From contig LS997562.1 in NCBI GenBank assembly GCA_000469685.2, forward strand, positions 1,716,326-1,780,325: DNA of 64,000 nucleotides, read 5' to 3'. The position numbers were made by a program, and so were the translations under genes. Shown piece after piece: positions 50,838 to 63,362 of this stretch. Origin of the DNA: Haemonchus contortus. Lineage: Eukaryota; Nematoda; Chromadorea; Rhabditida; Trichostrongylidae. The notes beneath the pieces are model-generated. The model made no database searches and had not been told where the DNA came from. It was given only the letters and a program-made list of their open reading frames with translations. Every line of letters starts with the position of its first letter. Position 1 is the first letter of the stretch.

Positions 50838-50958
50838 CAGTCAACCGAGCCCGGATGGATGGAAGGCTTGGTTGGCGTAGGCGGCTATCGATCCTGAATT
50901 CGAACCCGAATCATGCGTGGGCGATAGTGCACCACCCGCCACTGCATCACATCTCTAA
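50838..50958 (-). mobile_element. tRNA-derived SINE, 5' part only
   Basis: Reverse orientation with B box ATTCGAACCCGAATCATGCG (~50898) and reversed head CCACTGCATCACATCTC (~50939). Confidence 0.6.
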
Positions 50959-51761
50959 AATAATACTAGGACAAAGTAATAATGAAATTCAAAGAAGATG
51001 CTTTAATGTAACCATTTTACCTTGTTCGAAAGTTGGAAAGGCAGAAAAACCAAAAAAACCAGACAGTCACGGCGTCGCCTACACGCATTCCACCATGTAA
51101 CTATTAAAAACGGAAAATGAATCACTTTCATGAGCATTAGACGCCAGCGTGATCAATCATCTATTGAAGGTGTTCGGTTTGCTGTCAAACGACTCAGTTG
51201 GGAAGCTTTTCACCACGATTTTTCTACATTTTTGCTCCTGAAATCGACATTTTGAAACATTCGTTGCTCGATAGTCATTCTGTGTTCACTGAATATTAGA
51301 TGGAATCGTTAACAATAGTCTGGTGACTGGTTCATTTCTTCAGACGTCTGGGCAGGTTTGGGGTATTAGAATTCTGCGGAACAATTTTTTTCTTGCCAAC
51401 GCTCCCGACACACTCGGCCACAAATGCAGTCGGGCGTCCTGTTTCGGGGAGAATTTCCCACTGCTGGTACCGTATATAGCTCTCTTTGTAATAGATTCAT
51501 TATAAATAGGACATGTTACTTCATAATATGCCATAAATTAGCGTTTTATTATTTTTCGATAGCTTTCGTTGCCACTATTTTAATTGTTCTCATGGGTGCG
51601 GCTCAGTAGAAGAGGTGCAACTATCATCTTTCCTGTTAACGAAACGATCCTCCAAATCTTACTGAAATCCTGCTTATTCTGAGTTATCTACGACGGAAAA
51701 GTACAAATTCGATTTATTGATTGGCTACTGTAGTTCATTGTATACATACGATAGGTACTCT

Positions 51762-52960
51762 ACAGGGTGGGCCAAAATTACGATTACACAGACATCACAT
51801 CCCCGAAAAAGAATAGAAAGCTAAAAAAGCAAACCATTTTCATAAAAGTGTCTATCACTAAACTCTTATCAAAATAGTGCACTGAGACTGGGATCCGTTG
51901 CTTTTTGCTTTGGCCGAACCCCAGAGACGATGATGGACAACATTAGCGGTGGTACGCAGCTAAGGTCATCGAGTTGATCCGAGCTTTTTGCAAGGCATTT
52001 TCGAGATTATTTCACTTCTTGTTTGGGCTAACGGATGCTCTCATATCAAAGGCTGACCGCACTGAGACATCCATGGGATTTAGGTCAGGGCTCTAGATTG
52101 GGTCACTGATCGAAGGGTTATGAGTCAGGGAACCCCTTTAATGGGATTTCTAGACAATTTCTGATCTGCAGTCAGGAGCATCATCTTGACAGTATGTCCG
52201 ATTTGAAATCGCCAATGTGTCCCTATTGCGCACGGAGAGATCGAACAAGTCTCCAAACCAACTTTCACTCCTTATTTTACAAAAATAAACGGTGGCTTTT
52301 GCCTCGGCTGTTGACGCTCGCAAAGGATATCGCAGAGTGAGCAAGCCTAGCGCGCATCACTTCCATTTCTTTCAGCTTACCATTAGTACAAATTTTGTAG
52401 CCCTGCTTATTGAGCACCTTTATTCACTGCGGATATCTTTCCGCCGGTGAACAGGAATACCGTACGCAATTTTTTGTATGCGGCGGGGCAGCTTTGGTGA
52501 GCCAACATTTCTCTTCTTTCTAGCCTGCTCACGGGGGGAAAATCACTTCTGATCGTATAAAGGCCTTGTTGTGCAGATGACGCTTCACGTTTTCGCGCAG
52601 AAAACTTTGTGAAGATGTTCATTCATTTAGTCATTTTGGGCTCAGAATGAACTTCGCTGCTACTCAGACCTTCGCCCTGCTTCATTGAAACTCCCACTAA
52701 ATATAACCGCAGGCCTCTTAGGTTTACCACTCCTATCTGCAATTCTTCCTAACTCTCGAAAGCGTCTTATAATCGAATTTCCAATTTTTTTCCAAATCAT
52801 TTTCCTCTTTCTTCTGTTGGACTGATTCCTTCACCGGATGACTTTTGACTTCCCTTACTCGTGCGGCAAAGTAATAAGGTGTTGGACAAGATCTGTGCTT
52901 AATTAAAAGAGCACCGAAAATTCGGCTTTCTGCTGCAACCCAAGCGTCGAGCTCCCTAAT
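51762..52960 (-). mobile_element. decayed Tc1/mariner-type transposon
   Basis: The plus-strand left end is ACAGGGTGGGCCAAAATTACG, a typical terminal repeat of this superfamily. Transposase pieces on the minus strand, in several frames, read FRELGRIADRSG (N-terminal helix-turn-helix region), VFLFTGGKISAVN (around the first acid, where TDEK is expected), CQDDAP (second acid) and SPDLNPMDVSV (third acid region). Many stops and frameshifts. I find no matching terminal repeat at the high-coordinate end. Confidence 0.75.
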
Positions 52961-54019
52961 CAAACATTTTTGAATAGAATTCAGATAAGTGGTTTATTTC
53001 TTAAGGCTCAACCTATCAATCTATTACTAACAGGTAGGGCTTTTAATCATCAGCTATCACTCTGACTAAGACATATTTATGTATTTCATATTTATTTTAT
53101 TTTAAATTTCATTTATTATTTGATATATATATTTTGTAATTTTTCTATTGCAAACTATTAATTAGATTATTAGATATAGTAAAAGATTTTTCTGTGATGA
53201 TATATTCATACACTTGAAAAGCTTCCATTGAGAAATCTCATTTCGGATGCGTTTTCGAAAAAAGCGGCGGTCTGGGGGATTGTGTAATGCTCGAGCGAAC
53301 TTTTGTTTTTTTTTACAATGCTGTTGAATTACTATTCAGATAGGTAAATCATTAAAAATTAAGAAAAGTGTGTGTGTAGGATATTGGAGCGAGTAGAACA
53401 GTGCGGCCTTGAGTTTCCGGTTCTTTCTGGTGTCGGAAAATAGCTCAGCACTCAGATCACTATTTTTCTAAGGATACTTTGTTATCCTGCTCAGAGGTGG
53501 AGGTTTAGGTACTTTACAGAAAGCAAACCTGTGTACTCATCTCATGGTATGAGTGGGTCTATTTGACTGGGTAGAAACCTGCCCTGGAAGATCAAATAGT
53601 CTTCTGGGGTTAATTCTAGTTTATTATGAAGACGTTCTCTTCCTGCAGACCCAAGATAAGGCCAGCAATGATATCAAGTACGGAGTACTCGTAAAACGCT
53701 GACTTGTAACTGCATAGCCACATTCCTGCTGGTTTTTCTGCATAGTCCACTTTTTCGGATGGCCGGCCGAAAGCAGGCCGCCATTGATTGCTTTGGGTCT
53801 ATTTGCATTAATAGACAGTCTCGCTTTTGCGTATAATTCTGCTGCCCGTCTTGGAAGCGAACTCATTTGGACCACACCAGGTCAAAGTTAATATTGCCAT
53901 ATATTATTGATTGTATTATTATTTTAGTATTAATATGTATTGGAGAAAATCATTTGTAATATAGCCACTTAATCTGTCATGCATTCGCCTTTGATATTAT
54001 TCACGTCTTTTCCACTTTT
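52961..54019. other. AT-rich intergenic, nothing recognised
   Basis: 53060-53210 is very AT-rich. The minus open frame 53624-53875 has no recognisable product. Confidence 0.4.
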
Positions 54020-54285
54020 CGATAAATTTTCCGATGCCGTCTCAGTCTGGTATCTGAAGTTGTTGTACGACAGATCTCAGAGTCCTCTTCTTCATCAAAG
54101 GTAACACCCCTAATAGGGTTCGACAGGGAGCGGAAAAGATGGTAATCCGTTGGAGCGCGATCCGTAGAATACGGCATATACTAGAGAACCTCCCATTCGA
54201 ACCCCATCGAGCTCAGAGTTCTTTGACTACTTGTGTAGTATGGGCTTGACGTTATCATAGAGGAGTATCGGTGGCTTCGTCGAGG
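54020..54285 (-). mobile_element. decayed mariner transposase fragment
   Basis: The minus strand in shifting frames reads DNVKPILHK (from the DNARPHVA block) and RAPTDYHLFRSLSN, then GVTFDEEEDS, the conserved C-terminal block of mariner transposases. The N-terminal half is missing; the fold-back element starts right where it would continue, so the MITE may have interrupted it. Confidence 0.75.
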
Positions 54286-54293
54286 GTGTGTAC

Positions 54294-54531
54294 CGATTCG
54301 TGCGATTCTGGGTGCGCGCGGCAAATTGCGCGGCGGAATTGGTGATGATTCTAACGACTTGACGCCTAGTATTGATGCGCAAACTTGAAGTGGATTAGTT
54401 GGGTATGGTCAGCTGATACTACTAAACTACTCAACTCAAGTTTGTGCTCCAATAGTTGGCGTCAGAGTCGTTCGAATCATCACGAATTCCGCCGCGCAAT
54501 TTGCCGCGCGCACCCAAAATCGCACGAATCG
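54294..54531. mobile_element. fold-back MITE, copy 2
   Basis: Arms CGATTCGTGCGATT...GGTGCGCGCGGCAAATTGCGCGGCGG and their reverse complement at ~54485-54531. Nested inner inverted repeats CAAACTTGAAGTGGATTAGT / ACTACTCAACTCAAGTTTG flank the centre. The architecture and core word GCGCGCGGCAAATTGCGCGGC are the same as at 17394-17636. Confidence 0.75.
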
Positions 54532-56927
54532 TGCGTCCCCCCTTCGTCGAAGGAGACTTTTCATTTTCGAAGCCTCTTTCACGCAATGTAGCTGAGCTCT
54601 GCATAGTTCTTTGGTGGCATTTCTGTTCTGTTGATCATGTTGCTGTATATTCTACCCTTCCAAACTCACCTAATCAGCTGCCCTCCGTTCAAATCATGGT
54701 TTGGTCACAATGGTCCTTTTCTCTGAGTGGCGGGGAGATGCAGTCAGTTTTTATTTCGACTTTGGCCTATCTCCTGAAGCCCCGGAAGAGACCACTCTTT
54801 TCCTTGATTCTCCTTGTTTACTACTATTACTTATTATTATCATCGATTTATTTATTCCAAGGCCTAATTCAATAACTTTCTGGTTTTGATGAAAATTACC
54901 ATCTAGAAACTCCATTTCCAGCTCTAAGAAGAACTTCATAATTGGATCTTCAAGGAAAATTGTTAACAGAGTTTTGTAAAGTAAAAAGAGCTCTGTCGAG
55001 TGAAAGCTATAATATTCTCCGAACAGTCAAAAAATTTATTGTTGATTTATTTATTCCAAGGGCTGATTCAATAGCTTTCCGACTTTGATTTGAAGGGAAG
55101 AAAATCCTATAGAAAAAGTATAAACCTATTTCCCAACTTGATATGCTTCTACTCTTTGAATTTGTTACTCTTTCCTTTATTTCTTACTGCTTTTTTGTTT
55201 TTGGCACTTCTTTTAAGTGAAAAGTCAAAGATTTACTTGCACATTGCTACCTGTACGACCACTCATTCGTTAAACTTCGTTCTACTTTTTTATTTTTGTT
55301 TCTTCTTCTTCCAATAAAAGTCATAAAATTTTCTCACATTCGTCTTATTTATCTGGTTTTTTATCTGATTTATGGTATTGCTTCTCACCATTCGATAGTA
55401 TAATGGATAAGCACGAAGCTCAGAAAGCACACGTTTTGGTTGGGTCTTGGATAAGCTTTTGTAGTCGATGATCCAGTACAGTAGCCTTCCCAATTTATAA
55501 TGAGACACATCAAATACGTTTTATTTTTACTGTAAATTTTTACTGTAATTAATTGTTAATTATAATATGTTTTTATGTCCACACTATATTTGTTTTTACT
55601 TTTTGATTTACTTCATTTCTTTTCTTTTTTTCATATTTTTTTGTAATATCCTCCTATTTTCGCATGAAAAGCTGCTTGAGGCCTGCTCCATGCACCGGTA
55701 AAGGCGAATTTTGTTTTTATTTGAATACGGAAGAACAACTCTATTGAACTGCGCAGTCCATTTTCGGAATCTGCCATGTATGCGAATTCAACGTGAGACC
55801 GCAGTGATATTTGAATGCGAACTAGACTCAAATTCAGCTCATGCTTTTATTTTCGATGGGTTTTTCTCTTTCTTCTTTCCCCTTTCGCCTACCTCTCCCA
55901 CTCTCCCCTTATCTCCCTTTCTCAGGAAGGACGGAGAGCTTAGTTGTTTTGGACAGGAATTCATTTATAATTTGTTCGGCAGGGTCCGTGCTGGACCACA
56001 GCTGGTGAAATCAGAGGTTACTGGAATACGGAGGCAATCAGAAGTGGCTTTAAGGAATTCCAACTTATTTTTGCTTCTAATCCGGTTCAAAGCTGAACTT
56101 GGTGAATTCGTTAGACTCAGTTCATCTAACTCTACACATTGGTGCTTAAGGAATTCAGTATAGCTTCGTTTCAGAAGAGTTCCATTTAAAGCCATACCTG
56201 AAGGTTCAGGAGGAGTATTCGTCTTTTTTTGAAAAACCAGTCATGTCGTTGTAGAATGTCTCGGGCTACTCTAAAAGGATTCCGTGGCAACTCGACTACA
56301 GCCGAGCATTTCCTCTTATTGGTGACCAGAAATCGCTACGCGGAATACCCCGGTTACTTGACCACCACTTACTTGCTCACCAAAAGCAAGTGCTCACTAA
56401 TAATGACCACTAGGTTCTCCGAAGCAAGTATTCCCCAACACTGATCACCCTTTCGTGAAAAGTTTTCATCGTTTCCATTTTCTCAAATCTCCCAGGTCAG
56501 AGAGAACAGCTGGCGGTTCGTGCGATCGCGTGATGCGGAGTGAACTGTGCTCCCACTTCGGAAATGGACCGCAGCATTCGTGGCGGCCTAGACCGGGAAT
56601 CGTTTTAGGACCATTTTGTAGTATTTAGGGCTACATAACAGGCGGTGTAATATAATCGCCGCTGAAGAAGTCCGGGATCGTTCATCGATTAGATTGCTAT
56701 CAGTCCTGTAGACTTGTGAGAATGTGATTATGGTAGTGGCTTGTGTGTCAACACCCGTTCTTTCTAACTTCGAGGTATAGACTATTGGATTATGCATCAG
56801 AGAGCTTGAATCACTCTTGGGTACTGGAAAAAGCGCCTACGTCTGTCTAAATTTAGAAATTTATCAAAATTTCTTGTCAGAGATTCAAAATTATGTCCAA
56901 TAGAGAGAGATACTGATTGTGGCCCGT
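54532..56927. other. intergenic, no supported gene
   Basis: A T-rich plus strand from 55120 to 55620 and a local duplication (GATTTATTTATTCCAAGG(G/C)C at ~54842 and ~55042). Minus frame 55965-56195 is open but not recognised. Confidence 0.4.
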
Positions 56928-57274
56928 TTAACCGCGATTGATGATGACAGTCTTCTTGACAACAGTCGGTTGTGGTGCACCAAATCCTCTTCCGAAAGGT
57001 TGTCCACCAAATCCTGGTCCAGCACCGAATCCTCCTCTGTTGAATCCTGTTCCAAATCCGGGTCCTCCAAAGCCTGATCCGCCACCGAATGCTCCTTGTC
57101 CTGGTGAGGTGATGACAGTCTTTTGGATGACTGTCCGTTGAGGAGCAGCTCTGAAATGTGCGTAGAGTGAGAAATGAATGGAACAAGTAAGGAAAATAAA
57201 TGGATAATAGGTTTATGGTGGACTTACGAAGCGAGGGCGAGAATGGCGAGGAGAACAAAAGCAACAGTCTTCAT
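56928..57274 (-). CDS. secreted glycine-rich peptide
   Basis: Two exons, 57274-57228 and 57150-56928, joined in phase 2 (GCTTC|gtaagtc ... tttcag|AGCT), encode 89 residues. MKTVAFVLLAILALASAA is a clear signal peptide. The mature peptide is a Gly/Phe repeat (GFGGPGFGTGF, GAGPGFGGQPFGRGFG) between two matching basic ends, RTVIQKTVI and TVVKKTVI. There are no cysteines. Such peptides resemble nematode glycine-rich antimicrobial or cuticle-associated peptides (NLP/CNC-like in style), but there is no exact family match I can name. A TATA box lies ~40 bases upstream of the ATG. Confidence 0.85.
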
Positions 57275-57310
57275 TATGTCTACTATGTTCAACATTATGT
57301 CCAGCGCCCT

Positions 57311-57317
57311 TTATATA
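57311..57317 (-). promoter_or_regulatory. TATA box of the glycine-rich peptide gene
   Basis: On the minus strand GGCTATATAAAGGGCGC ends about 35 bases before the ATG at 57274. The spacing leaves a very short 5' leader and suggests strong, possibly inducible expression. Confidence 0.6.
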
Positions 57318-57558
57318 GCCACTTTTTGGGACTGTGTAAAACTAAAGAAAGCGATGAAAGAACAAGTCGGCGCTCAGATGACCTTGCAGTAACCCCCAAG
57401 AATCGCATATCATTGAAGAAAGAAAGTTACACTGAAAAGAATACAAGCCATGACTCACTATCTAATCGGAAGTTCGCTGACAGGGTAGTCTTCGGTTTTT
57501 GAAGGTCGTATAGTCATGAAATGTAATGGATCGTTTCTATTTTCTAAAACTATTCAAA

Positions 57559-57840
57559 GGCAGAGATGGTGTAGAGGCAAGTGGCGCATCATTATACTCA
57601 CATCGTCACGGGATCGAATTCCAGATCGTATCTGCCCAGGTCGTCCAAGCCTTTACTCCCTGTGGAATCGGTTAATTGGTACCAAATCGTCTGGGAGGAT
57701 AAAAGCACGGTCTTTTACATTGACTGGCCACCGCAACAAGTGGGCCAGGCTGCAGACGCATTCAAAACGTTACTGCGGTTTTGAATGGAAATCGAATGCG
57801 AGGCGCATTTCAAAATCGAATTAATTAGGGTCAAAAGACT
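57559..57840 (+). mobile_element. tRNA-derived SINE
   Basis: Head GGCAGAGATGGTGTAGAGGC, B box CGGGATCGAATTCCAG, body GGTACCAAATCGTCTGGGAGGATAAAAGCACGG and GACTGGCCACCGCAACAAGT, tail GGCGCATTTCAAAATCGAATTAATTAGGG. Confidence 0.8.
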
Positions 57841-58389
57841 TCGATAGATTTCGATACTCATCGACGGTCGTAGATACTATGCTATGCTACTACTATCAAT
57901 GCTCCGCTTCTTTTTTATGACTCCAACTTTTCTTTAATTCTCTTCTATTTGTTGGTACTCCCTTTGTCGTTTTTCTTTCAACTTTCACTTTTCCTAGCCT
58001 CCCATTTACAGTATTTGCCGTAAGGATACTTGATTCGAGCGAAAAACACCTATTGTTACTGTGATTATGTATGATTTATTATGGGAAATCTAAGAAAATA
58101 ACAAAACGGCAAAAAGAAACACAAACAAGTCACCGATAAGCAGTAATTTTAAACTAATGGGGAATGACAGAGGGATCTGCGTGAAGAGGGATTGGAATTC
58201 GGCTCGGGAGGGCAGTGGCGGTCAACACTGCAAGCTCGTACAGGACGACATATGTAGAACTTCGAATACCATCTTAGTAGGTCCGCCGACTTGCCGGAAC
58301 CCAAACCAGCGTCGCACAAGTCAAGGGGATAGTGTTATGCACAAAATGGAAAATCATTTAAAGTAACAGTTTTCTGAGTCATACAAAGT
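57841..58389. other. intergenic, nothing recognised
   Basis: Direct GATAGATTTCGATACTC and nearby short repeats; possible 3' untranslated remains of the retrotransposon that follows in reverse orientation. Confidence 0.35.
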
Positions 58390-58880
58390 TAGTATCATAA
58401 CAGCAAAGTTAATCGCTTCTCTGCCTGATAAGTTATTGAGAGCTTAGTTTCTTGCTCCTAAAACGAGCCTTGAGACACCAAAATATCCTTTACTTCTCTT
58501 CTAAACAAGCTCAGAGAACTAGAGTAAACCATGGAAGGCGGTAACTCATTCCATAAACTAACTCCTCTTTGAGTGAAGAAATTTCTATATCTCGCGGTGG
58601 AAGCTTTCCCTTTGCTTTTTTATAATTCGATTCAAAGGTGTTTCAATCTTGAGTATGGCATTGAGCTCAGCTCATCTAGAGTCACGAGATGTTCTTTGAA
58701 AAAAGTTGGGAAAGGACCTCTTGAAACAGTTTCTTTCTAAGGCATACAGTCAAACCGAAGAAGGAGGTCGTCCTCGTCTCAAAATGGTGGAATCGATAAA
58801 TGATTCTAGTCAATAGCCGATATTCTGGAGCAATTTCGTATCTGATTTGATGACCGAAAACGTTTCTTCTGTTGTGGACC
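58390..58880 (-). mobile_element. non-LTR retrotransposon 3' fragment (RT C-terminus)
   Basis: The minus strand reads FHHFETRTTSFFG and, after a frame change, RNFFTQRGVSLWNELPPSMV followed by LFRREVKDILVSQ. This is the typical block (...FF..R.v.lWN.LP..vV....l..FK) that closes the ORF of CR1-like and related non-LTR reverse transcriptases. The catalytic domain is absent; a dead 5'-truncated copy. Confidence 0.7.
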
Positions 58881-58989
58881 ACCCGTTATTTCCTTCGCAA
58901 GTCAGGTTACACGAATGCAATACATACCGTTCGATTCCCAAGGCCGTGCTTATCACATTGTTGGCCTGCAAGGTCTATAACTGGTGGTG

Positions 58990-59256
58990 TCAGCGCTGAT
59001 CAGTCCCGTTTTGGGTTGCGCTCCGCATTCATTTTCATTCGGTATAGCAGTGGCGTTTGAATGCATATATAGCCGATACAATGACCTGCGGTGACCAGCT
59101 GGTCAGCACTTTTATCTTACCAAACGATTTGGTACCGACGGTATACTCCCCAGATTGATGCCTTGTTCGACCTGGGAGAGTGTCGACGGAGTTCCGACGG
59201 CCGAGTGAGAATGTGCCATATTGCGCCACCTTTCACTACCCCTTCGCCACCATGTC
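58990..59256 (-). mobile_element. tRNA-derived SINE, reverse
   Basis: Reversed body CAATGACCTGCGGTGACCAGCTGGTCAGCACTTTTATCTTACC and reversed head TTTCACTACCCCTTCGCC (~59232-59249); the B box is lost to mutation. Confidence 0.65.
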
Positions 59257-59749
59257 GTATTTCGCGGTATCAGAAATATCAGGACCAGAAATAGGTGAGC
59301 AGGGGACCGGAACAGGTCGGCTAGAGAGTCGATGTGACGAGCTACAGACGAGTATTGTAAGTAAAGCCCAGTTGCCAGTGGTTATATAGCCGTCGTATAC
59401 AGCGTATCGTAGCATGATGGATAGCATCTTGAAACGATCACGAAACAAACTCCCCATTAAGGGATGATCTTTGTCTTAATGGATACCATCAGTTACGGGG
59501 AATCAAACAGTATGAATTTCACCAGTGTAATTTGTTCTGATGAGGAAATAAAGGGCGAATAATTCATCACGGCATGCCCGGTAGCGAAATTAAGGACCAC
59601 ACAGCATAGGGTCTGTAAACATCTGCTCATCTGTTAACAAGTTGGTTACAGTTTTCTGCCGATCATGGTACGAAATTCTATAGCTAACTTCTCTAAAGAA
59701 TACGAGTACGTCTTCTGACTGGAGAGTTTGCTTTGAAATTCAAAGGCAC
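59257..59749. other. intergenic, nothing recognised
   Basis: Short overlapping frames on both strands only. Confidence 0.35.
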
Positions 59750-60045
59750 AGTTCACGAAAAAAATGGTTTCTGAGATTCACCCATAAGATAAATTGGAGG
59801 CCCTTCTTGATATCATATGGGTAGATGTTAGGTCGAGAAACGTCCAGAATAGGGTACAGTAAGGGGCCAGAGATTGTATCGTGTGAATGCCACATCCATA
59901 GTGGACGAGTTTTAACGGCAACCCATGTAGGAAACTCAAACGACCCGATTTCTAGTGGCAGTGAAAAGCAATTCTGGACCGTTTTGGCTTGATGTTTTAA
60001 GCTCTTGGCGCAATTGCAACAACTGAAATCTCGTCCGAATACCAA
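59750..60045 (-). repeat. dispersed repeat R2, copy 3
   Basis: The reverse complement contains GGACGAGATTTCAGTTGTTGCAATTGCGCCAAG, TTTCCTACATGGG, GATGTGGCATTCACACGATACAATCTCTGGC and the end GTGAACTGTGCCTTTG, in the same order as the two copies near DPH6. Confidence 0.65.
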
Positions 60046-60987
60046 TTCCATGTCATTTCCGTCATGGTACTCGTACGAACGCTATTTTCACTACTTTTGA
60101 GGAGCCTTATTTTTCTCAAAATCCGTACTACAAGTACTACTAGTGTTCTTTATTCCTTCATTACCGATGCGCTAATCCCATCCAATGCTCCCCCTTTCGA
60201 CTTAAAAAGGATATCTTAAAATTTTTGTAAGCCATGCCTTTGACTATTCCAGGAGGGAGCGTTTCTAAATTTTTGGAGCACCTATCCTGAAAAGCTCGAA
60301 GCTGAGTTCAACACAAAACAATAACTCAATATTAACCGAATTATATTTGGAAGAGAAGAAGAACTGTGTTCGGGTTTTTTGGGTGGATTTCGGATCAACT
60401 ATGCTGAGTACTCTAATCTTATTATATCAACCTGACTGGACCGTTGCTACGAAGTTTGTAGGGAGTAGCCACTTGATGAGGCCATACATGTGTGTTTTAG
60501 AATGATTTAACTTCCAGTGCAGGTGTATTCTGTTTTTCCATGATTTCTACCTTGCATGGCTACGATAATCACAAATACCGTTGATACACGTAAACATAAA
60601 CATAAGCATAAGCATACACGCTTTGAAGTGAAGTAGGTTCACTGTAGGCGGACCATCAGGTCAAAGAAGGAAGATGCTTGAAAACATTAACACACCAAAT
60701 CTTCGAAAACTTTCTCGGTTTTACTTCGTATCTTGCTTTTCGAATTTTTTTACTGACTGCCAGAAACTGTTAGCTTTTAAGAAATGAAAATTCAATGGAA
60801 AAACAAATCGATTTATTGATTCGAGGTTAGAAGCTCGTCCTGCAGAATTTGCCCTGTTGCTCCGTGTGGGATAATTATGCGTTTGTCTTGTTTTCTCTGA
60901 AAAGACAGGGTTATTATGAACATTTCAGTTTTAGACCTGCCGGGCACTAAAATATTATCCGTTGAGAAAGAAGAGAGAATAAAATTT
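60046..60987. other. intergenic, nothing recognised
   Basis: No exon or repeat recognised apart from a short CATAAA/CATAAG tandem near 60590-60615. Confidence 0.4.
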
Positions 60988-61258
60988 TTGGGCGTTAGCC
61001 GATCCCGTCTAAGGGATGCGCCCACGCATTCGACTTCTATTCAGAATCGTAGTAGCGTTTTGGATGTGTAAGCGGCCCTGTCTTGCGGTTTATATCCGAC
61101 AGACAGGTCAGGGCTCTTATCTTCCCAGACGAGTCTGATGCCAATTGATCCAACCGAAGAAATGGGAGGCTTGTTGGCCTTGGTGGTATGTACCCGGGAT
61201 TTGAAGTCGTGACCATGCGTGGGTGATAGTGCGCTGCTCAGCACTACACCACTTCCAT
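60988..61258 (-). mobile_element. tRNA-derived SINE, reverse
   Basis: Reversed tail CGATCCCGTCTAAGGGATGCGCCCACGCATTCGACTTC, reversed body CTCTTATCTTCCCAGACGAGTCTG, reversed head AGCACTACACCACTTCC (~61240-61256). Confidence 0.75.
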
Positions 61259-62804
61259 TCATTCCCTATTAAATGGCAAAAATGAGTTTTGTTCAGTAAA
61301 AGAAACATGAATTTTTGAGGAAATTTCGACCCCTCCCCGAATGGTTCAGAGTTTTTGTTTTGCAAATAATTAGTAGTTCGATTTACCTTTCGAACTGACT
61401 TGGCAAACATAGGTACTGTCGAAATGGTCAAAGGTAACTTATAGCTCTACTACGTAGAATAAGGTTCACCTTGGACTTCACTCTGGCAAACTGATCTATT
61501 TCAACTCTAAGCTAGTCGGCCACCTATTGAACGCACTTGACCCCGTCCGAGTTCAATCTTTTACGATTATTGGAGCGCTTTTTGAGTAAGAGTGATTCTA
61601 TATAGTAATACCGAAGATACAGGTGAGGTGATAGTAGTAAAAACTTCACTAATCAATCCATTCGTAGAAAGCGCCTCTCATTTTGAATGGAATGGGGCGA
61701 TGCATCCCCTCCACGCTGCGGCACAAATACGCTCTCATACGGATAGTGCATGTTTACTCAGGATAATTAATTTCCTTTAATTATTTCCAATCAATATTCT
61801 GTTTTCTTTATTGAGGACAAATCGTATTTCCCATTCTCTAGGATAGAATTAATCGAACTTCCAGTCGTTCACTCCCCTCCCACTTCACAGGCATACTTGT
61901 CCATCACCTTCCCATCTCAGACCGTACTGATGGTATGTGTGGAGTAGGAGACTATGTGTATAAGAGGATCTCCCAGTGAGTAACGTACATTCAGAGCAGC
62001 GCCTCTAGCCAGTACTCTACTTCGATTCTGCTGGACTTTCCTGAAAGCTGCAACTCAGTTTTGTTGTCAATATACCTGTTTACAACATAGTATCTCGATC
62101 TGCCCTCAGACTGTTTTCCTGCTTAATGTTTACCAGTACTGAGCAGCAATGTTTCCAAGTAATAATTGGTTGAAGGGCTAAATATAGTCGACGTAATTAG
62201 TTACCCATCAGTTTCAGCTGCCAATGTCAATGTCATATGTCCATAGCCTTCATATCCCTTTTCTAAATCCCCCTCCATATCGAATTGTCTAACCACCAAT
62301 TATAAAATCTTTGCCGTAATCTCAAAAATTCAAAAATTCAGTTAAATTTTGGAAATTAGTTTTTTTGCGTCGAATGGTCCTACTTCATAATTCGGTCCTG
62401 AGATCGACTTCCTTTCAGGATCGCTCTGGCGCGATATCGTAGCGCGGTTCAAAAAGTTTAGTGCAAATTCATTGATTTCGTAAAGTTCCATTAGTCAGGA
62501 CGAGCTGCTTTGCGAAAAATGTACGGCCCATGGATCAAATCCGAGCTCTATTAACATTCCCGATAAGCAGGCCGTCTAACCCTCCCGAATAGAAACACAG
62601 TCCTCCAGTTGGCTCGAATGAAAAATAAGAACTAACAAGCTTAATGGTGCTTGTTTGTTTGTTTTTTCCTGTTTTTCTTTTCATTTACTTCAGGATCATC
62701 TCTTCCAATTAGGTATTCCCCCAGTCGGTAAGTGGTAGATGACTTGCGTGAGACTATCAAAGCTCCCCACTCGTAGCATAGGCTGAAGCGGCGGGTCTAA
62801 TACC
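61259..62804. other. intergenic, no supported gene
   Basis: No phase-consistent exons found on either strand. Confidence 0.4.
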
Positions 62805-62875
62805 CATTCAAACACCTCTACGATTCTGAGAACATTTGACTGAAGGGCGCATTCCAAAACGAAGTTGATCAACAT
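62805..62875 (+). mobile_element. tRNA-derived SINE, 3' fragment
   Basis: CACCTCTACGATTCTGAGAACATTTGACTGAAGGGCGCATTCCAAAACGAAGTTGATCAAC matches the last ~70 bases of the family. Confidence 0.45.
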
Positions 62876-63269
62876 AGAAAGTCTTCTGAAAGTTGAACGC
62901 TCCCTTCAATATGTTTCCATAGCCTAGGAACGTTCGTATATTTTTGTCTCTTATTTTTTCTTTCTACTATTTACTTTGGCCCCATCTCTCCTAATGGCGT
63001 GTCTTCGTCTCACCCATCGGTCTCTCCTTACATCCTCTGTCCCCATCATTTGGTCCACTGGCTTTATCCGCTGAAAGACCATAGTCAGTATTTTCTTTCC
63101 TGTTATTTTTTTCCACCTTTATATTACATTGTATCTTCATATTTTCATGTCGTGTTATATTTTTACACAATACTTTCCTACAATTTATTGAATTTTTATA
63201 CTACTATTTTATTTTTGCGCAAACACTATTTTTCTACTTGATTTTTGTTTTTTTCTTCACAGGTCAGTT

Positions 63270-63362
63270 ATGAATCCTCCACAACGTCAGGTGTTGCGCA
63301 AACAAGCATCTCACAAAAAGAATTTTTTACATCTGAAATTTAGTGGTTCAAGTATGCTGTCA
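63270..63362 (+). CDS. possible first exon of a gene leaving the window
   Basis: TTTTTTTCTTCACAG ends at 63262 and an ATG follows at 63270; 31 codons run to TCA|GTACCT in phase 0 (MNPPQRQVLRKQASHKKNFL and on). It looks like a trans-spliced first exon. The product is basic and not recognised, and no second exon was found before the window ends. Confidence 0.3.

Noticed and set aside
55392..55460. tRNA-like GATAGTATAATGGATAAGC
   Set aside because: No B box at the right distance and no acceptor stem; a chance or very decayed tRNA relic.
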